A stretch of 13,452 nt of DNA, taken from NCBI GenBank assembly GCA_009887135.1, contig QXYA01000008.1:1-13452 (forward strand), given 5' to 3'. This document shows positions 6,601-12,981 of the stretch, piece after piece; the stretch's first letter is position 1, and each line of letters begins with the position of its first letter. The DNA comes from Candidatus Poseidoniales archaeon (GTDB taxonomy: Archaea > Thermoplasmatota > Poseidoniia > Poseidoniales > Poseidoniaceae). The translations under genes were made by a program, and so were the position numbers. The notes under the pieces were generated by a model. It had not been told where the DNA came from. It saw only the letters and a list, made by a program, of their open reading frames with translations, and ran no database searches.

Positions 6601-9241
6601 TGGCTACGGAGATAATTCAACAGGCTCAAACGCTGACAATTGCCCAACAACCTTTGGAACTTCAACTGAATTAGGAAATCTTGGTTGTTCTGATCTCGAT
6701 AATGATGGCTTTGCTGATGGCGATGATGCATTCCCGAATGATTCTACACAATGGGCAGACGCTGATGGCGATGGATTTGGCGATGAGCCTACAGGAACCA
6801 ATCCTGATCATTGCCCCACTGTTTCAGGAACCTCTGTTACAGACCGATTTGGATGCCCTGATTCGGATAACGATGGTACCTCTGATGAGGATTTGCTAGG
6901 TACAAATGGCCCGATATGGACCATTGCAGATGGTGCTGATATTCTTCCAAACGACGCTTCACAGCAAGCAGATTCAGACCTTGATGGATTTGGAGATAAT
7001 CCTTCGGGTACAAATGGAGATGGTTGTCCATCCGTAGCTGGAACGTCCACAGCCGATAGAAATGGCTGTCTTGACACAGATGGAGACGGTTTTTCTGATG
7101 CTGATGGTACATGGAGCATTGCACAAGGAGCCGATGCATTTCCAACCGATGTCAGCCAATGGGCTGATTCTGATAACGATGGATTTGGAGATAACCTAAC
7201 GGGTTCAAATCCAGATGACTGCCCAACGCAAGGTGGAAATTCAACCGTCGATCGAATCGGCTGTCCTGACCAAGATGGAGACGGAATTTCTGATGCTGAT
7301 GGGCTTTGGAATGTTTCTCAAGGTGCTGATGCATTCCGTTATGATAAGACACAATGGACAGACCAAGATGGAGACGGATTCGGAGACAATGCCTCTGGAA
7401 ACCTTCCAGATGCTTGCCCAACAGAGTTTGGAGATTCATGGCAAAACAATACATTTGGATGCTTAGATGTAGACCAAGATGGATGGGCTGACAGTCAAGA
7501 TAAACAACCAGACGACCCGACCCAATGGTCAGACGTTGACGGAGACGGATTTGGAGATAATCTTGGAGGAACCACTCCAGATGCTTGTCCAGGGACTATC
7601 GGAAATTCAACTCAAGGAAATCGATACGGTTGTGTGGATTCTGATGGTGATGGATGGGATGATACAATCGATGAGTTACCTGCTCTCAAATACCAGTGGC
7701 TCGATCAAGATGCCGATGGATTCGGAGACAATGCAACAGGGCCTCAACCGGATGCTTGCCCAGGAATACCAGGTACATCAACCGTCGACCGCTATGGTTG
7801 CCTTGACTCTGATAGCGATGGAATCTCCGATGATAATGATGCATTCCCATCAGACCCTGCTCGGTCATCTGATGTTGATGGTGATGGCTACGATGACCTC
7901 GAAGATGGTTGCATGTTGATTGCTGGCAATTCCACTTTCGACCGTTTTGGTTGCCTCGATTCTGATGGCGATGGTTACTCTGATACCGATGCTCAGTGGA
8001 ATATGTCAGATGGTTCAGATGCATTCCCATTCGAAGCGACTCAGAATGCAGACCAAGATAACGACGGATTTGGAGACAATCCTAGTGGATTCGAAGCAGA
8101 TGACTGCCCCACTACACAAGGCAGTTCATTCAGAGATTCATTTGGTTGTGCTGATGAAGATAATGATGGTATGTCGGATCTAAACGATGATTTCCTCGGT
8201 GAATCAACACAATGGACTGATGCAGATTCGGATGGATTTGGTGATGAAGTGAACGGAACTCAAGGCGATTTCTGTCCTCTGGAAGCAGGAACTTCGACCA
8301 ATGATGTCTTTGGTTGCTTAGACACAGATTCGGATGGTTACTCCGATATTAATGACGTTTGGCCAAATGATGTAACACAATGGTATGATGATGATATGGA
8401 TGGATTTGGAGATGAAAATTCAGGTACTGCTCCAGACCAATGTCCTGACGAATATGGTACGGCTTTCCTTGGAACCTTACAAGGATGCCCAGACACCGAT
8501 GGTGATGGCTATGCCGACTCAGAAGATGCATTCCCATTGCATGATTCACAATACCAAGATACGGATGGTGATGGCTGGGGTAATAACGAAACATCCGGCG
8601 CACACAAGCCTGACCATTGGCCAAATGATCCGAATCGAAATGCTGGAGAAGCAACACTTGAATGTTCACCTGATCGAATAACAATCGATTCTGTCACAGG
8701 TTCCAACTTCGTGTTTACATGTACTGTTACCACCACTATGAGTGATGGATTTACGGCACGTATTGACTGGCAATCCTCGAGTAGTGTGAATGCAGAAACC
8801 AGTTCTCAATTGATGATCTTTAATACTGATTCCGATCCGTTCCAACAGAAAATATTCACTGGCCAGGCTCTTTCAGAAGGAACATATGACCTTGTATTGA
8901 CCGTTACAGAACCAGGGGCAGAGGTTGCTATGGATACTGTGTCATTACGATTGAATGTATACAACAGTTCAGTTTCATCTGATGTTGAAGATGAATTCGG
9001 ATGGGATACTATTCTGGATTCAACGCTCTTCCAAATCTTTGCAGCGATGATCGTCTTTGTCTTCTTGTTTGGAATGCTCATTATTCGTGGTAAAGCTCGT
9101 CAAGTAAAGGATGATGAACAACGTAAAACACAAGCCGCTCAAGTGTTGTACAATCGAATGATGTCGGATCAAGATGTTGTTCAACAAAGAAGAGTTGAGT
9201 TAGGTTACGATGCCACTCCGCTTCCGCCTGAAGTCAAGTGA
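3623..9241 (+). CDS. giant surface-anchored KP-43-like subtilase (S8) with a 15-module Ca2+-loop stalk
   Basis: This 1872-residue serine endopeptidase acts outside the cell. The order is: signal peptide (1-26); probable tandem prodomains (about 70-250), each resembling a protease propeptide; catalytic domain (about 255-640) with Asp287 (TVADSGLD), His337 (DGHGTHVAG), oxyanion Asn447 (SAGNSG) and nucleophile Ser563 (GTSMSTP); and a jelly-roll domain (about 645-745). The jelly-roll resembles KP-43-type alkaline proteases (GWGRVDL, LVNDLDLAI, NVPRGPQFFSLAL). Next come an acidic linker, 15 thrombospondin-type-3-like modules (780 to about 1672), an Ig-like beta domain with Cys1681 and Cys1700, a transmembrane helix (about 1802-1821) and a charged tail of about 50 residues. 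The triad is intact, so an active enzyme is expected. The prodomains probably act as chaperone and inhibitor. The array should hold the protease away from the membrane and stiffen with seawater Ca2+. It ends 56 bp before a tRNA-Gly gene. Confidence 0.95.
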   Translation: MATRRMRVSFFLVTIMLTQLIAPLASSNSNQPGIVVDTDAELDTLSQLGIHPTKSHAEGWYNAEEGVGTIGLLYRDATVTPVEDWTERANEKVLSGYYILTHTYPVPTEWEGELKEAGIDCFSYVPHNGFHCELNSHSTKQLDDLGVEGLVKIDPTDKIRTRLAKALLGHDIGPSSYYYHGEYVPIHLALSGNELPQEIYERNDIEVTYHVGRFATMDIKKSSSALSWLASQNEIEWIEEKPWFEFQNDVADEVMKADHLWDQSIMSGIDSSWNNLDGTGIIVTVADSGLDSGVNDSTMHADFSDHILDIVSWGMSSSEASSCGSVADDGPSDIDGHGTHVAGSVLGDGTNSSGTIKGLAPEAQLYFQAIGAWCANNPTTPKDYRYSLNGLPSNLTELFKQGADNGSRVHTNSWGGSVNGAYTTSSMQADISARQYSNMTILFSAGNSGIDSNSNGEVDLDSLGAPASAKNVLTVGASENNRPTLTSTWGSTKYSPPVSTDRLADNISGLAAFSSRGPTDDNRLKPDIVAPGTFILSTLTRYNTQSVGWMPYNSSYVYMGGTSMSTPLTAGATALLLEHLIYNLGHQDPSSSLIKAIFAVSATYRVGQYNSATNGAGESTPNNHEGWGRVDLRNALNTTFIENESVTTGANRGWSFNVPASAPDLNIALSWIDPESTPIASVNLVNDLDLAIKDPSGTWTELSNDVDTLRGLKVANPAQGTWEVHVNGTNVPRGPQFFSLALNQETNLVNLTEDEDLDGVIDDDDDCVSTYGTSTIDRAGCPDSDGDGYSNPDGVWLVSNGADAFPSESTQWADQDFDGYGDNGIGFQPDACISILGNSTLDRFGCLDGDGDGYSNNDGVWLVSNGADACNTVKAFSSRDRNGCPDEDGDGSSDPDPTGSNGSVWTIANGADAFLGDSTQWTDSDGDGYGDEPMPATQGDACASSAGTSFEDRFGCLDSDSDGYSDGDMIWTSAEGADAFPFEPSQWADQDGDGYGDNSTGSNADNCPTTFGTSTELGNLGCSDLDNDGFADGDDAFPNDSTQWADADGDGFGDEPTGTNPDHCPTVSGTSVTDRFGCPDSDNDGTSDEDLLGTNGPIWTIADGADILPNDASQQADSDLDGFGDNPSGTNGDGCPSVAGTSTADRNGCLDTDGDGFSDADGTWSIAQGADAFPTDVSQWADSDNDGFGDNLTGSNPDDCPTQGGNSTVDRIGCPDQDGDGISDADGLWNVSQGADAFRYDKTQWTDQDGDGFGDNASGNLPDACPTEFGDSWQNNTFGCLDVDQDGWADSQDKQPDDPTQWSDVDGDGFGDNLGGTTPDACPGTIGNSTQGNRYGCVDSDGDGWDDTIDELPALKYQWLDQDADGFGDNATGPQPDACPGIPGTSTVDRYGCLDSDSDGISDDNDAFPSDPARSSDVDGDGYDDLEDGCMLIAGNSTFDRFGCLDSDGDGYSDTDAQWNMSDGSDAFPFEATQNADQDNDGFGDNPSGFEADDCPTTQGSSFRDSFGCADEDNDGMSDLNDDFLGESTQWTDADSDGFGDEVNGTQGDFCPLEAGTSTNDVFGCLDTDSDGYSDINDVWPNDVTQWYDDDMDGFGDENSGTAPDQCPDEYGTAFLGTLQGCPDTDGDGYADSEDAFPLHDSQYQDTDGDGWGNNETSGAHKPDHWPNDPNRNAGEATLECSPDRITIDSVTGSNFVFTCTVTTTMSDGFTARIDWQSSSSVNAETSSQLMIFNTDSDPFQQKIFTGQALSEGTYDLVLTVTEPGAEVAMDTVSLRLNVYNSSVSSDVEDEFGWDTILDSTLFQIFAAMIVFVFLFGMLIIRGKARQVKDDEQRKTQAAQVLYNRMMSDQDVVQQRRVELGYDATPLPPEVK
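5960..8641 (+). repeat. tandem array of 15 thrombospondin-type-3-like coding modules
   Basis: Fifteen modules start with GC(P/L/S/V/A)D at residues 780, 845, 883, 955, 1021, 1077, 1148, 1213, 1279, 1336, 1392, 1443, 1508, 1564 and 1621. A typical module has a first Ca2+ loop (DxDGDGxxD), often a W....GADAFP insert, TQWADQ, a second loop (DxDGDGFGD) and a (D/N)xCP...GTS..DRF closer. Long modules (65-72 residues: 1, 3, 4, 6, 7, 8, 12) carry the insert and full ones without it are 51-57. Module 2 has only 38 residues. Cysteines occur as pairs 14-15 residues apart, from the closer of one module to the GC of the next. There are fifteen such pairs including Cys767/Cys781, and module 15 has no closing cysteine. 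Period is about 115-215 bp. The repeats are coding, not CRISPR. Confidence 0.93.
5999..6216 (+). repeat. near-identical DNA segment shared by modules 1 and 2
   Basis: A 23-base string at 5999-6021 is repeated exactly at 6194-6216, and similarity continues for a few codons on each side. The offset of 195 bases is 65 codons, the length of module 1. Other modules match at protein level but differ at synonymous sites, so this pair looks like the most recent duplication or conversion. Confidence 0.75.
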
Positions 9242-9297
9242 ACCGATTTGACCGATGCGCTCAAAGAGGAGAGATTGTTCGCAAGGATTACCACAGT

Positions 9298-9369
9298 GCG
9301 GATATGGTGAAGTGGTTATCATCTGAGGTTTCCAACCTTATGTCGTGGGTTCGACTCCCGCTATCCGCA
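9298..9369 (+). tRNA. tRNA-Gly, anticodon TCC (reads GGA)
   Basis: A 72-base cloverleaf can be drawn in full. The acceptor stem GCGGATA (9298-9304) pairs perfectly with TATCCGC (9362-9368). The D stem GTGA/TCAT (9307-9310, 9319-9322) has an AGTGGTTA loop. The anticodon stem TGAGG/CCTTA (9324-9328, 9336-9340) encloses TTTCCAA, with anticodon TCC at 9331-9333. The T stem GTGGG/CCCGC (9345-9349, 9357-9361) encloses TTCGACT. The discriminator is A9369. The next bases are CCT, so the CCA end is not fully encoded and must be added. There is no intron. It lies on the same strand as, and between, two secreted-peptidase genes: 56 bp after the subtilase stop and 18 bp before the M28 start. No T-run follows it. 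Confidence 0.96.
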
Positions 9370-9387
9370 CCTCCATTGACAAAGGCT

Positions 9388-10827
9388 ATGAGTGAATTGC
9401 GAACAGCGTTAACCATGCAGACGCTGAAAGCCTCCAAAGGCCTCTTTCTTGTCTCACTCATGCTTCTTGCTTCTTTGTCAGGATGCTTTGGTGAAGAAGG
9501 TGCAGAAGATCAACCAATTGTTTCGTCTATCTTTCAAATCGATTTCACACCTCCACAAGACGTAACGCTTCGAACTGGTGAGTGGCATGAATTCATTCTC
9601 GAAGGAAATGGTCGTTCTCTTTCTGTTCCGACAGGGGTTATGCTCTTCGTTAACGACACCATCCTTCCAAATGGATACGTAACTGTAACTGGTGACCAAA
9701 TCAACGGAAAATTCCTCCTCACACCTTACGTCGAAGAGGCTACGCTCACTATTGTACACCCAGATGGCACTGGTGAAGCACTGGAGATGCCTATCACAAA
9801 CGGAACACCAATTGTGAACGGTGAGGAATGGCTTGACAAAATGGAATTTATCACAAGTGTTTGCACGGACTCGACAGAATGTGGAGGATACATCAATCGA
9901 TGGATGGGGACTCCAAACCCTGCATTTGAGCGTGCGGCTTCTTTCTTTCAAGGTCATTTTGAAGGACTAGGCTACGAAACTCACATTCTCCGTGTCACAG
10001 ACCATGGAAATCCAACTGAACCTGAAAGTTTGAATGTCATTGCATGGAAGGAAGGTCGTGATGATTCTTGTGTCCAAGGAATGGGAGCACACATGGACAT
10101 TGCACCACCGGGGGGACCTCCTGGCGGCGGAACCTATGAAGGAGCATACGATAACACTGGAGGAACTGTTAGCATGATGTTATTCGCAAAAGCATTCGTC
10201 GAAATCGAAGTTCAATGCGACACATTCCTAGCCCTTTGGTCTTCAGAAGAAGAAGGGCTACGTGGATCGAGTTCCTTTGCCAACAATGATTGTGATTACT
10301 GCTTACCCACAGACAAGGAACTCCGTTTCTACATCAATATGGATATGATGGGAATCTCCTATCCTGCAATAAAGCCAACTGGAGAACCATATCCATACCA
10401 CGCATGGTCAGGGCCAGATATTGATCCAGAAGTCCAAGATGTTGAGATCACCACTATTCTAGATCACGTTCACAGAGATATTCTTGGAGCACCGATGGAC
10501 ATGCGAATCGAAGGCACCTACGGAGCTGGCTGCGACCAACATTGGCCAGAACATGAAGACCTCGTTATGGATGTCCATGAGGATACATTCGGACGATCGG
10601 ACCACGTTACTTTCAGGGACTTAGGAGCTCAAACAATTTTCCACTTAGGCGCATATGATTCTGATTACAGTGCATACCACTCACCTGATGATACACTTGA
10701 CAACATGATTGAGGTTGTTGGTGGTGAAGAGGAACTCAAGAAGAGCATGGAATTCGTGATGTGGGCTGCAATGCTTGAATTTATGATTGCAGATCAAACA
10801 CCCGAAGTTCGTAACGTTAATGCTTGA
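9388..10827 (+). CDS. M28-family zinc peptidase lipoprotein
   Basis: From ATG 9388 the protein is 479 residues. The signal sequence ends in the lipobox LSGC (Cys33), so it should be lipid-anchored on the outer face of the membrane. Residues about 40-140 are a beta-rich domain that I do not recognise. The M28 domain follows (about 145-470) with a complete two-zinc site: His235 (GAHMD), bridging Asp255 (YDNTGG), catalytic Glu287 and ligand Glu288 (SSEEEGLRGS), Asp319 (NMDMMG) and His431 (YHSPDDTLD). This family removes N-terminal residues from peptides or, less often, acts as a carboxypeptidase or glutaminyl cyclase. The aminopeptidase role is most likely next to an endopeptidase. A Pro/Gly-rich loop sits between the first two ligands. 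ATG 9415 is an equally good start and gives a more compact signal peptide. An in-frame GTG at 9238 is rejected because the tRNA gene lies inside that extension. Confidence 0.93.
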   Translation: MSELRTALTMQTLKASKGLFLVSLMLLASLSGCFGEEGAEDQPIVSSIFQIDFTPPQDVTLRTGEWHEFILEGNGRSLSVPTGVMLFVNDTILPNGYVTVTGDQINGKFLLTPYVEEATLTIVHPDGTGEALEMPITNGTPIVNGEEWLDKMEFITSVCTDSTECGGYINRWMGTPNPAFERAASFFQGHFEGLGYETHILRVTDHGNPTEPESLNVIAWKEGRDDSCVQGMGAHMDIAPPGGPPGGGTYEGAYDNTGGTVSMMLFAKAFVEIEVQCDTFLALWSSEEEGLRGSSSFANNDCDYCLPTDKELRFYINMDMMGISYPAIKPTGEPYPYHAWSGPDIDPEVQDVEITTILDHVHRDILGAPMDMRIEGTYGAGCDQHWPEHEDLVMDVHEDTFGRSDHVTFRDLGAQTIFHLGAYDSDYSAYHSPDDTLDNMIEVVGGEEELKKSMEFVMWAAMLEFMIADQTPEVRNVNA

Positions 10828-10833
10828 TTCTAA

Positions 10834-10863
10834 GAACGACGTTTTTTGAACCCGAGGTCGTTC
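10834..10863. promoter_or_regulatory. inverted repeat bracketing a T-run upstream of the membrane hydrolase gene
   Basis: GAACGAC (10834-10840) and GTCGTTC (10857-10863) form a perfect 7-bp inverted repeat around a 16-base centre that contains TTTTTTGA (10842-10849). The T-run lies 15 bases after the M28 stop and is centred about 26 bases before the hydrolase ATG. It could therefore be a T-tract terminator for M28, a TATA-like promoter element for the hydrolase, or both. Arms on either side of a promoter would suit a dimeric regulator. This is inference from position. Confidence 0.35.
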
Positions 10864-10871
10864 CATAGCAT

Positions 10872-12521
10872 ATGGAGGATGAAGCGAAAGAGACGCTCAC
10901 CCTCTACCAAAGAGTCTTGCAATCATCATTTCTTCATCCGATTGCACTCATACTAGGTGCGGTTATCGCTTTATCTGAATCAATTTACCTACTTCTTCTA
11001 GGAGAACCAATTCAAAATGCCATTTGGCCACAAGCAATACGAACACTGGCTTGGACGTTCTTTCTGCGTCAGCATATTGCTACGATTGCGATATTCTCTG
11101 CACTTATTCTTGCAGCAAGCGTTTGGGCTGCTCTTCGAAAGCAGAAAGGCACTGATTTACATCCACTCTCAGTCATAGGTCTCATGAGTTTAATCGGGGC
11201 CGTCTTAGCCTCTTGGATTATCTTCTTGCTCATGGATATACGATATATTCGTGGTGCGTTTTTACTTCTCCCAACACTATACGGTGTTCTCCTCTTGGCA
11301 TCTGCTATTGCTGTGCGAGGAGCACCTCATCTCCCTAAGCGTGAACAAAGCAAAACAGAGAAAACATACACAATCCTTCATTTGTGTACAATCTTCTTTG
11401 CCGCTTGGCTTGTTATGCCTGGCATACCAGCTCTGATTGGAATTGCTCCTTCTCCACCGGATGCACCTACAATGGGATATGGAGCACAAGCAGGCCCATT
11501 CGATTCTGTTCGCGTTCAATACCTCTATCCTATTCCTGAACTCGTCTCTGACATCCAAGGACCCACCGAAGAAGACATTGATTTCTCAATCTACCTCTAT
11601 CTACCCCAACTTCCAAGCGACCCAGGTATTGAAGGCGTACCGCTAGCAATCCTACTCCATGCCTTCAACAATCCATCTGTTGATTCGTACACAGATTGGA
11701 TTGATCATTTAGTAGGAAAAGGAATGGCCGTAGCCTATATCCAATATCCAACTGATGTTCGTCCTGACGAAGCAGACACGTTTACACTTGTAGAAGAGGA
11801 TGGGATGTCAAATTGGCCACATCATGTACCGAGAATGCATGCACTTCAATCTGCTATCGATTTACTGGAAGAACGAATTGAGGACACGACAAGGGATGAT
11901 GTTGTCAATCAAACATTAGGTGATCTGAAAATCCTACCACAACATTTGTGGATAGGTGGCCATAGTTTGGGCGGTGCATATTCTCTACAGGTTTTACAAA
12001 TGGCTCAGAATAAGCAATGGGGCAATCAGACCCTCGTTGTCGATACAGAAATGGCTGCAGGGAGACCAGTACAAGAAAACTGGTTACCTAATTACACTAA
12101 TTTACCGGAAAATACTCTCGTCCATCTTGTCGTAAGTGAGGACGATATGACTGTTGGTCAATGCGATAGTGTACATCACATCGATTTGTTCAGTGCAGTG
12201 GATGAAAACCATACATTGCTCATCTACATACCGAGTGATCGCTATGGATTTCCCCGATTGGTTGCAACTCATTATCTTCCTGCAAATGAAGCCCATGATA
12301 CACTTGCAGATTGGGCGTTTTATCGCAGAATTGATGCACAGGCTGATTGGGTTGTAGCTCATAGCCGAGGTGATCTAAACACTGCTGACTTCGCCTATGC
12401 AAATCTCATCGATACTCCAATGCTATCAGACATGGGTAAATGGTCTGACGGAACGCCTGTATTACCACTTCAAGTCTATACGAACCCATCAGAAAGTGGT
12501 CTTTTTGCATCATGTTTCTGA
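10872..12521 (+). CDS. five-helix membrane protein with extracytoplasmic alpha/beta-hydrolase domain
   Basis: This 549-residue protein has two parts. The N-terminal part holds five hydrophobic segments (about 22-44, 68-87, 97-121, 128-147 and 166-192). The C-terminal part (about 210-549) is an alpha/beta hydrolase. The nucleophile elbow is GGHSLGG with Ser365. An HAF segment (263-265, in ILLHAFNNPS) sits where this fold usually has its oxyanion loop. Asp424/Asp425 (VVSEDDM) and His467 or His475 are candidates for the rest of the triad. With five helices and an inside N-terminus, the hydrolase domain would face outward. The fold covers esterases, lipases, dienelactone hydrolases and peptidases, and the substrate cannot be named. 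It begins 44 bp after the M28 lipoprotein, suggesting a shared role in surface degradation or lipid turnover. The ATG at 10872 has no clear ribosome binding site. Confidence 0.82.
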   Translation: MEDEAKETLTLYQRVLQSSFLHPIALILGAVIALSESIYLLLLGEPIQNAIWPQAIRTLAWTFFLRQHIATIAIFSALILAASVWAALRKQKGTDLHPLSVIGLMSLIGAVLASWIIFLLMDIRYIRGAFLLLPTLYGVLLLASAIAVRGAPHLPKREQSKTEKTYTILHLCTIFFAAWLVMPGIPALIGIAPSPPDAPTMGYGAQAGPFDSVRVQYLYPIPELVSDIQGPTEEDIDFSIYLYLPQLPSDPGIEGVPLAILLHAFNNPSVDSYTDWIDHLVGKGMAVAYIQYPTDVRPDEADTFTLVEEDGMSNWPHHVPRMHALQSAIDLLEERIEDTTRDDVVNQTLGDLKILPQHLWIGGHSLGGAYSLQVLQMAQNKQWGNQTLVVDTEMAAGRPVQENWLPNYTNLPENTLVHLVVSEDDMTVGQCDSVHHIDLFSAVDENHTLLIYIPSDRYGFPRLVATHYLPANEAHDTLADWAFYRRIDAQADWVVAHSRGDLNTADFAYANLIDTPMLSDMGKWSDGTPVLPLQVYTNPSESGLFASCF

Positions 12522-12544
12522 ACAATTGTTTAACGGTAAGAAAC

Positions 12545-12550
12545 GAGGTG
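12545..12550 (+). promoter_or_regulatory. Shine-Dalgarno site of the MerT-like gene
   Basis: GAGGTG is an exact match to the archaeal anti-Shine-Dalgarno complement. It is separated by 7 bases from the ATG at 12558 and supports that start. It is the clearest ribosome binding site in the window, as expected for a downstream gene translated from a longer transcript. The gap from the previous stop is 36 bp. Confidence 0.6.
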
Positions 12551-12557
12551 GATATGC

Positions 12558-12980
12558 ATGGAAGAAAACGAGGATGACCCGAATTCCCTCATCAAGTTGA
12601 TTTCTACATCAACAATAATCGCCTCCATGTGCTGTTTGCCAAGCGTCATATTGGTCATGTTCGGCTTAGCAAGTGTTAGCAGTGCAGCTGCGCTTTCTGA
12701 CACATTGTATTGGGGAACAGGAAGTTACTGGTGGTTCAGGCCGACAATGTTAGGATTAGCGAGTCTATTCGTCATCATTGGTCTTGTAATGTATTTTAGA
12801 AATCGTGGGATTTGTACACTGGATGATGTAAAGCGACAGAGGAGAAAGGTCGTGAACACCTCGCTTCTCGTAATAGTGATCGCATACCTCATGTATTTAC
12901 TGTTTAACTATGTTATACTCACAGAAATCGGAATTCTACTTGGATTAGAGTGGGAATCAAGTCGTGTTTGGACAAAGTGA
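12558..12980 (+). CDS. small MerT-like membrane protein with Cys-Cys pair
   Basis: This 140-residue protein has three hydrophobic segments (about 16-47, 60-80 and 100-130). Helix 1 holds a Cys25-Cys26 pair followed by Leu-Pro (SMCCLPS). Helix 2 follows a WWFRP motif, and a third cysteine sits in RGIC (Cys86) at its cytoplasmic end. This resembles MerT-type mercuric ion transporters, where a Cys pair in helix 1 hands metal to cysteines in the cytoplasmic loop. It also resembles uncharacterised small membrane proteins of the same shape. Here only one loop cysteine is visible and no merA, merP or merR neighbour is present, so mercury transport is unproven. Metal or thiol handling is the most I would infer. 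It follows the hydrolase in the same direction and its stop lies 1 bp from that of the convergent phosphopantetheinyl transferase. Confidence 0.7.
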   Translation: MEENEDDPNSLIKLISTSTIIASMCCLPSVILVMFGLASVSSAAALSDTLYWGTGSYWWFRPTMLGLASLFVIIGLVMYFRNRGICTLDDVKRQRRKVVNTSLLVIVIAYLMYLLFNYVILTEIGILLGLEWESSRVWTK

Positions 12981-12981
12981 G

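Noticed and set aside
5960..8641. Regular repeats that might suggest a CRISPR array
   Set aside because: The period is about 115-215 bp, the repeats are degenerate at DNA level, and they stay in one reading frame encoding Ca2+ loops.
5883..8684. Many open frames of 60-148 codons on both strands inside the repeat array
   Set aside because: They are by-products of the repeated GAT/GAC-rich codons, which rarely form stops in other frames. They show biased His/Gln/Ser or Met/Leu composition and no domain.
9370..9372. Encoded CCA tail on the tRNA
   Set aside because: The bases after the discriminator are CCT, so the tail is not encoded.
9238..9387. N-terminal extension of the M28 protein from a GTG overlapping the subtilase stop
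   Set aside because: The extension contains the complete tRNA-Gly gene, and a good lipoprotein signal begins only at 9388 or 9415.
10842..10847. Rho-independent hairpin terminator after the M28 gene
   Set aside because: The T-run lies inside the loop of the inverted repeat rather than after a stem, so it is not a classical hairpin terminator. It is kept only as a T-tract or promoter candidate.
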